Both the position numbers and the translations under genes were made by a program. DNA of 64,000 nt from JALYLC01 sp963743275. Lineage in GTDB: Bacteria; Actinomycetota; Thermoleophilia; Gaiellales; JALYLC01. The stretch's first letter is position 1. Every line of letters starts with the position of its first letter. Below, piece by piece: positions 59,907 through 64,000 of the stretch. The DNA lies in assembly GCA_963743275.1 (NCBI GenBank), contig CAVUPB010000002.1:124001-188000 (forward strand). The letters are read 5' to 3'. The notes under the pieces were generated by a model. That model saw nothing but the letters and a program-made list of their open reading frames with translations. It ran no database searches and had not been told where the DNA came from.

Positions 59907-60779
59907 TCAACGGTCGGCGCGCGGCCTCGCGACCGTCACGCCGAAGAGCACGAGCGCGATTCCGGCGATCTGGATCGCGATCAACCGCTCGTCCAGGAAC
60001 GCGACGCCCCAGACGGCCGCGAGGGCGGGCTGGAGCAGGAGCAGGACCGAGACCGCGACGGCGCTGAACGACGACAGGCTGCGGGCGATCAGGAGCCACC
60101 CGCAGGCCTGGACGGCGACGCCGAGCAGCGCGAGCCACGCGTGCTGGCCGAGCCTGAGGTGCCACGACTCGCCGAGGGCCAGGGCGCACGCCGCAGACAC
60201 CGGCACCGCGACAGCGGTGCTCCAGAGCACGGGCGAGATGCCGTCGCGGGCAGCGCCGACGGCGCGCTCGAAGACCAGGATGTAGGCGCCGTAGATCGCC
60301 GCCGCGAGGATCGCGAGCGCGATCCCGGCGAGCTCCAGGCGGTGCTCGCCGGTGCCGCGGAGCAGCGCGAGGCCGCCGAGCACGACGACGGCGCCCGCGA
60401 CCGGCCGGAGTCCGACCGGCCGGCGCAGGACGACGACCGTCAGGGCCATCACCCACAGCGACGCGGTGTTCACGATCACCGTCGACGGCCCGGCGCCGAT
60501 GCGCCCGGTCGCCTCGTTCCAGATCACGACCTCGAGGCCGACGAGCACGCCGGCCGAGGCGGCCGGGGCGAATCCGGGGCCGGGGCGGAGCGCGCCTGCC
60601 CGCCACGCGAGCAGCGCGAGGAACAGCGTCGCGTAGGCGAAGCGGAGCGCCGAGCCCACGGCGGGCGGCGCGCCGGAGAGCTTGTAGAGCGTGGCCGAGA
60701 ACGAGAACGCGGCGATCCCCGCGGCGGCCGCGGGCCAGGCCAGGCCCGGCGACCGGGGAGATGCGTGGTCCGCGTCCAT
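59907..60779 (-). CDS. EamA (DMT) family transporter
   Basis: This 290-residue protein has ten predicted membrane helices arranged as two EamA repeats, for example FAYATLFLALLAW and STVIVNTASLWVMALTVVVL in the first, and SVLLLLQPALAAVWGVAFL with DERLIAIQIAGIALVLFG in the second. DMT transporters export or import small metabolites; the substrate cannot be told. Start ATG 60779-60777. Convergent with the hypothetical gene and divergent from the CorA gene. Confidence 0.88.
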   Translation of the reverse strand: MDADHASPRSPGLAWPAAAAGIAAFSFSATLYKLSGAPPAVGSALRFAYATLFLALLAWRAGALRPGPGFAPAASAGVLVGLEVVIWNEATGRIGAGPSTVIVNTASLWVMALTVVVLRRPVGLRPVAGAVVVLGGLALLRGTGEHRLELAGIALAILAAAIYGAYILVFERAVGAARDGISPVLWSTAVAVPVSAACALALGESWHLRLGQHAWLALLGVAVQACGWLLIARSLSSFSAVAVSVLLLLQPALAAVWGVAFLDERLIAIQIAGIALVLFGVTVARPRADR

Positions 60780-60877
60780 CGCGACAGTCTCGCCGAGGGC
60801 ACGGCCATGCGATCGAGCGCCGGCGCTCGGGGGAGCGGCGTTGCGTACCCGAGGCGGATCCGGCGATAGTCTGAGCC

Positions 60878-61810
60878 ATGGTCGAGATGCCGTCCGGCGG
60901 AGTCGTGTGGATCGATCTCGTCGATCCCGACCAGGCTGCGATCGAGCTTGCGCTCGGCCGTACGCTGCATGCGCGAGCGCTCGATCAGCTGGTCGCGCCG
61001 CACCGGCACCGGGACGATCCGCGACCGGCGCTCGAGGGGCACGACGACTACGTGTTCGGCGTCTTCCTCGTCCCCGAGCTGCTCGACGACGCGACGGTCC
61101 TGTATCGCGAGGTCGACATCGTCGCGGCCCAGGACATCGTCCTGACGGTGCGCAAGAGCGCGGACGCGCACGGGCCGTTCGACTGCGCGGCCGCCCTCGA
61201 GTTGCACCGGGAAGGGCGCGTGCCGTCGCCCGGAATGGTCGTCTACCACCTCGTCGACGACGTGGCCGAGGGCTATCTCGATCTGACGGACCGGCTGAAC
61301 GAGCGCATCGACGCGCTCGAGGACCACGTCGACGATTGGGAGGGCGCTCGGGTCCGCGACGAGCTCTCGGCGCTCCGCCACGACATCCTGCACGTACGCC
61401 GTACGCTCTCCCCGACGCGCGACGCGGTGCGCCGCGTCTTCGACGATCGCGTGGACGCGCGCGTGGGCGACGTCGAGCTGTTCGATCGCAGCACGGAGCT
61501 GCATTTCGCCGATGCCTACGAGAAGCTCATGCGCGCGAGCGAGGCGCTCGATCTCAGCCGCGACCTCGTCGCGGGCGTGCGCGACTACTACCAGGCCAAG
61601 GTCGCCAACGACCAGAACGAGGTCATGAAGCGCCTCACCATCGTCGCGTCGCTGCTGTTGCCGGCGTCGCTGATCGTGGGCTTCTACGGCATGAACGTCC
61701 ACGGCGTCCCCGAGTACCACTGGTCGTTCGGCTACGAGTACGTCGTTGCGCTGATCGTGCTGCTGACCGCCGCACAACTCGTCTGGTTCAAGCGAAAGCG
61801 CTGGATCTGA
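60878..61810 (+). CDS. CorA-like magnesium/divalent metal transporter
   Basis: This 310-residue protein has a large cytoplasmic N-terminal domain, a long coiled stalk helix (DYYQAKVANDQNEVMKRLTI) and two C-terminal membrane helices separated by FYGMNVHGVPEYHW, with the GMN signature of the CorA superfamily. The cytoplasmic tail is basic (KRKRWI). It passively takes up Mg2+ or related ions as a pentamer. Its TGA is followed after a short gap by the M14 peptidase gene. Confidence 0.92.
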   Translation: MVEMPSGGVVWIDLVDPDQAAIELALGRTLHARALDQLVAPHRHRDDPRPALEGHDDYVFGVFLVPELLDDATVLYREVDIVAAQDIVLTVRKSADAHGPFDCAAALELHREGRVPSPGMVVYHLVDDVAEGYLDLTDRLNERIDALEDHVDDWEGARVRDELSALRHDILHVRRTLSPTRDAVRRVFDDRVDARVGDVELFDRSTELHFADAYEKLMRASEALDLSRDLVAGVRDYYQAKVANDQNEVMKRLTIVASLLLPASLIVGFYGMNVHGVPEYHWSFGYEYVVALIVLLTAAQLVWFKRKRWI

Positions 61811-61836
61811 GCGCGCGGACACGGCGAAGCGGGGCG

Positions 61837-62535
61837 GTGCGGAAGCCGCCGGTGAGGTGCGCCGGCCTCCTCGTTCTCGCGCTGCTCTTCGCCCTTCCCG
61901 CCGTCGCCTGCGCGCGCGTGGTGCCGCTGGGCCGCTCCTGGCAGGGACGGCCGATCACGGCGATCGAGGTCGGAAACCGCTCGGGGACGCGGGTGCTGGT
62001 GGTCGGTGCCGTGCACGGAACGGAGACGGGCGGGATCCCCATCGCACACGCACTGGAGCGGCTGTCCCCCCGCGACCTCGACCTCTGGATCGTGCCGGAC
62101 ATGAACCCCGACGGCGTCGCCGCCGGCACGCGCCAGAATGCGCACGGCGTCGACCTGAACCGCAACTTCCCGTGGCGCTGGCGGCCGCTGCACGGCGTCT
62201 ACGAGTCGGGGGACCGCCCGTTGTCGGAGCGCGAGGCGCGCATCGCGCGCGCGCTCATCCTGCGCCTGCATCCGCATGTCACGATCTGGTTCCACCAGCA
62301 CCTCGACATGGTCTGGGCCTCCGGCGGGCGGCGGCGGATCGAGCGGGTGTTCGCGCGCATCTCCGGCCTGCCCTACCACGCCATGCCACAGCTGGCGGGC
62401 AGCGCCATCGCGTGGCAGAACACCACCCTGCGCGGCACGACCGCGTTCGCAGCCGAGCTCCCGGCAGGGCAGCCGGACGCGTCAGCCGTCGCGCGCTACG
62501 TGCAGGCCGTGCTCGCCGCGGCGCGCACGAACTAA
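61837..62535 (+). CDS. Secreted M14-family zinc carboxypeptidase (MpaA-like)
   Basis: This 232-residue protein has a signal peptide (CAGLLVLALLFALPAVACA) and a short M14 domain: VVGAVHGTETGG with the first His and Glu zinc ligands, NPDGVAAGTRQNAHGVDLNRNFP with substrate-binding Arg/Asn, WFHQHLDMVW with the third zinc His, and FAAELPAG with the catalytic Glu. The compact size matches MpaA/murein-peptide amidases, which cut gamma-D-Glu-diaminopimelate bonds; that specificity is inferred. GTG 61837 or GTG 61852 could start it. Confidence 0.83.
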   Translation: MRKPPVRCAGLLVLALLFALPAVACARVVPLGRSWQGRPITAIEVGNRSGTRVLVVGAVHGTETGGIPIAHALERLSPRDLDLWIVPDMNPDGVAAGTRQNAHGVDLNRNFPWRWRPLHGVYESGDRPLSEREARIARALILRLHPHVTIWFHQHLDMVWASGGRRRIERVFARISGLPYHAMPQLAGSAIAWQNTTLRGTTAFAAELPAGQPDASAVARYVQAVLAAARTN

Positions 62536-62552
62536 GGGCCCGAGACGGGCTC
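62536..62552. terminator. Hairpin between convergent genes
   Basis: GGGCCCG (62536-62542) pairs with CGGGCTC (62546-62552) with one G-T pair and a 3-base loop. It starts directly after the TAA of the M14 gene and lies 10 bases before the stop of the aldehyde dehydrogenase on the other strand. Probable bidirectional terminator. Confidence 0.45.
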
Positions 62553-62561
62553 TAAGGTCGT

Positions 62562-64000
62562 TCAGGCGAAGTACACCGTCTTCAGCTCGAAGTACGGGTC
62601 GAGGCCTTCGATGCCGCCTTCGCGGCCGACTCCGGACTGCTTGAAGCCGCCGAACGGCATCTTGAAGTCGACGATCATGCCGTTCACGGTCACGCTTCCC
62701 GAGCGCACGCGGCGCGCGACCTCGTAGCCGCGCTCCGGGTCCGCGCTGTAGACGGCGCCGTGCAGGCCGTAGATGGTGTCGTTCGCCTTGGCGACCGCGT
62801 CGTCGACGTCGTCGTAGGTGATGAACGAGACCACGGGCCCGAAGATCTCCTCCTGCGCGATCACCATGCTCGACTCGACGTCGTCGAACACCGTCGGCTC
62901 GACGAAGTACCCGCGCGGCAGATCGTCGGGACGCCCTCCGCCGGTCACGAGCGTGGCGCCCTCCGCGAGGCCCTTCCCGATGTACCCCTGCACCCGCGCG
63001 AGCTGGCGCGCCATCGTGAGCGGCCCCATCTGCGTCGCGGGGTCGAACGGGTCGCCCACCCGGATGCTCCGGACCGCCTCGACGTACGCCTCGAGCAGCT
63101 CCGCCTTGCGCCGTTTCGGGACGAGCACGCGCGTCAGCGAGAAGCAGACCTGACCCGTGATCGGCATGGAGAACGGGACGAGGCTCGCGAGCACGTCGCC
63201 GACCGCGGCGTCGTCGAGCACGAGCGCTGCGGACTTCCCGCCGAGCTCCAGGCTCACGCGCGTGAGGCGCTCGGCCGCCGCCGCGGCGATCTTGCGGCCT
63301 GCGAGCGTGCTCCCGGTGAAGGCGATCTTGTCGATCCCCCGGTGGCGGATCAGGTAGTCGCCCACCTCGCGCCCGGCCGGGATCACGTTGAAGACCCCCG
63401 GCGGGAGCCCTGCGCTCTCGATGCACTCGGCCAGGATGTAGGCGTCCATCGGCGTCTCCGGAGCCGGCTTCGAGACGACCGTGCAGCCTGCGGCGAGTGC
63501 GGCCGCGACCTTGTAGCAGAGCAGGACGAGAGGCGCGTTCCACGGCGTGATCGCCGCCACGACGCCGACCGGCTCCTTCACGACGCGCACGAGCCCGCCG
63601 TCGTCTCTGCGGCGCTCGTCGACGAGCGGGTAGTCCTCGATGAGGCTTGCGTAGTACCCGAACAGTCCTGCGCCCTGGCCCGAGGCGTAGTTCGTGAACG
63701 AGATCGGCGCTCCGACCTGCGTCGTCCAGGCCTCGGCGAGCTCGCCATGCCGAGCGGTCAGCGCGTCCGCGACCTTGCGGAGATACCCGGCGCGCTCGGC
63801 CGGCGACAGCTTCGGCCAGGGACCGCTGTCGAATGCCTCCCGCGCCGCGGCGACGGCGCCGTCGACGTCGGCCTCCTTGGCCTCGGCGAACGTCATCACC
63901 ACCTCCTCGGTCACCGGCGAGATGACCGGCAGCGTGTCGCCGGAGCTCGCTGCGACCCAGCGGCCACCGACGAAGAACGAGTGGGGCTGCCGGATCGACA
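62562..64000 (-). CDS. Aldehyde dehydrogenase family protein (N-terminus outside window)
   Basis: About 479 residues are visible; the frame runs off the right edge, with HSFFVGGRWVAASSGD near the start, the normal N-terminal strand, so only a few residues are missing. Motifs: ITPWNAPL, SKPAPETPMDAY, FTGSTLAGRKI, LELGGKSA with the general-base Glu, GQVCFSLTRVLV with the catalytic Cys, EEIFGPVVSF and PFGGFKQSGVGREGG. It oxidises an aldehyde with NAD(P)+; the substrate is unknown. An internal GTG near 63914 is not the true start because conservation continues upstream. Confidence 0.92.
   Translation of the reverse strand, partial: SIRQPHSFFVGGRWVAASSGDTLPVISPVTEEVVMTFAEAKEADVDGAVAAAREAFDSGPWPKLSPAERAGYLRKVADALTARHGELAEAWTTQVGAPISFTNYASGQGAGLFGYYASLIEDYPLVDERRRDDGGLVRVVKEPVGVVAAITPWNAPLVLLCYKVAAALAAGCTVVSKPAPETPMDAYILAECIESAGLPPGVFNVIPAGREVGDYLIRHRGIDKIAFTGSTLAGRKIAAAAAERLTRVSLELGGKSAALVLDDAAVGDVLASLVPFSMPITGQVCFSLTRVLVPKRRKAELLEAYVEAVRSIRVGDPFDPATQMGPLTMARQLARVQGYIGKGLAEGATLVTGGGRPDDLPRGYFVEPTVFDDVESSMVIAQEEIFGPVVSFITYDDVDDAVAKANDTIYGLHGAVYSADPERGYEVARRVRSGSVTVNGMIVDFKMPFGGFKQSGVGREGGIEGLDPYFELKTVYFA

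Noticed and set aside
1..64000. CRISPR arrays, insertion sequences, rRNA genes
   Set aside because: No regularly spaced repeat units of CRISPR size, no transposase-like protein, and no rRNA-like sequence were seen. The only short-period array is the 10-bp MraZ operator.

Overview
The window is 64 kb of very GC-rich, densely packed DNA, with long antisense open frames everywhere and many genes joined by 4-base overlaps of the xTGA type. The gene set points to an actinobacterium (Actinomycetota). The main clues are a fused PafBC-type WYL regulator, a dcw cluster with no ftsA between ftsQ and ftsZ, a Cds1-type cysteine desulfhydrase and a DUF222-HNH protein. A deep lineage such as Thermoleophilia fits best, but the exact lineage is an inference.

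Layout. Positions 1-8.6 kb hold the end of queG, an ornithine cyclodeaminase-family gene, pafBC, a secreted protein, dinB, an orphan beta-class DNA methyltransferase between two paralogous small Cys/His proteins, and a 3-hydroxyacyl-CoA dehydrogenase. Positions 8.7-20.6 kb are a Tad/Flp-type pilus region. It has two two-component systems, an Flp pilin, two unusually long proteins with pilin-like N-termini, a DUF192 protein, and the chain SAF protein (CpaB-like), TadZ/CpaE, CpaF, TadB, TadC. Positions 20.6-24 kb hold a YbbN-like thioredoxin, a SthA-type transhydrogenase and an alpha/beta hydrolase. Positions 24-39.4 kb are a complete dcw cluster (mraZ-rsmH-ftsL-ftsI-murE-murF-mraY-murD-ftsW-murG-murC-murB-ftsQ-ftsZ), with four 10-bp-spaced MraZ-type operator repeats in front.

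An accessory region starts at tRNA-His (40988-41062). An exact 47-bp copy of the tRNA 3' half recurs at 42476 and a degenerate copy at 46792, as expected for footprints of integrative elements; no integrase is visible. Between the copies lie a secreted protein, a cyclic-nucleotide-binding protein and a 1163-residue DUF4157 protein with a C-terminal Cys-His-Asp papain/transglutaminase-like domain, probably a polymorphic-toxin-like effector. A DUF222-HNH protein follows.

From 48 to 60 kb come a SnoaL-like multidomain protein, a two-gene lipid operon (a P-loop kinase fused to a divergent diacylglycerol-kinase domain, then an acyl ligase-ACP-acyltransferase fusion), an MFS transporter fused to a cyclic-nucleotide-binding domain, cds1, a DUF1059 mini-gene, a class II glutamine amidotransferase and a two-domain cyclic-nucleotide-binding protein. 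The end holds EamA and CorA transporters, an M14 peptidase and a partial aldehyde dehydrogenase.

Quality caution: four genes (ornithine cyclodeaminase, murE, murG, and the cyclic-nucleotide protein at 58 kb) each carry exactly one extra base, in or beside a short G or C run. In murE and murG this fuses the gene in frame to the next one. Uncorrected sequencing indels are the simplest explanation.
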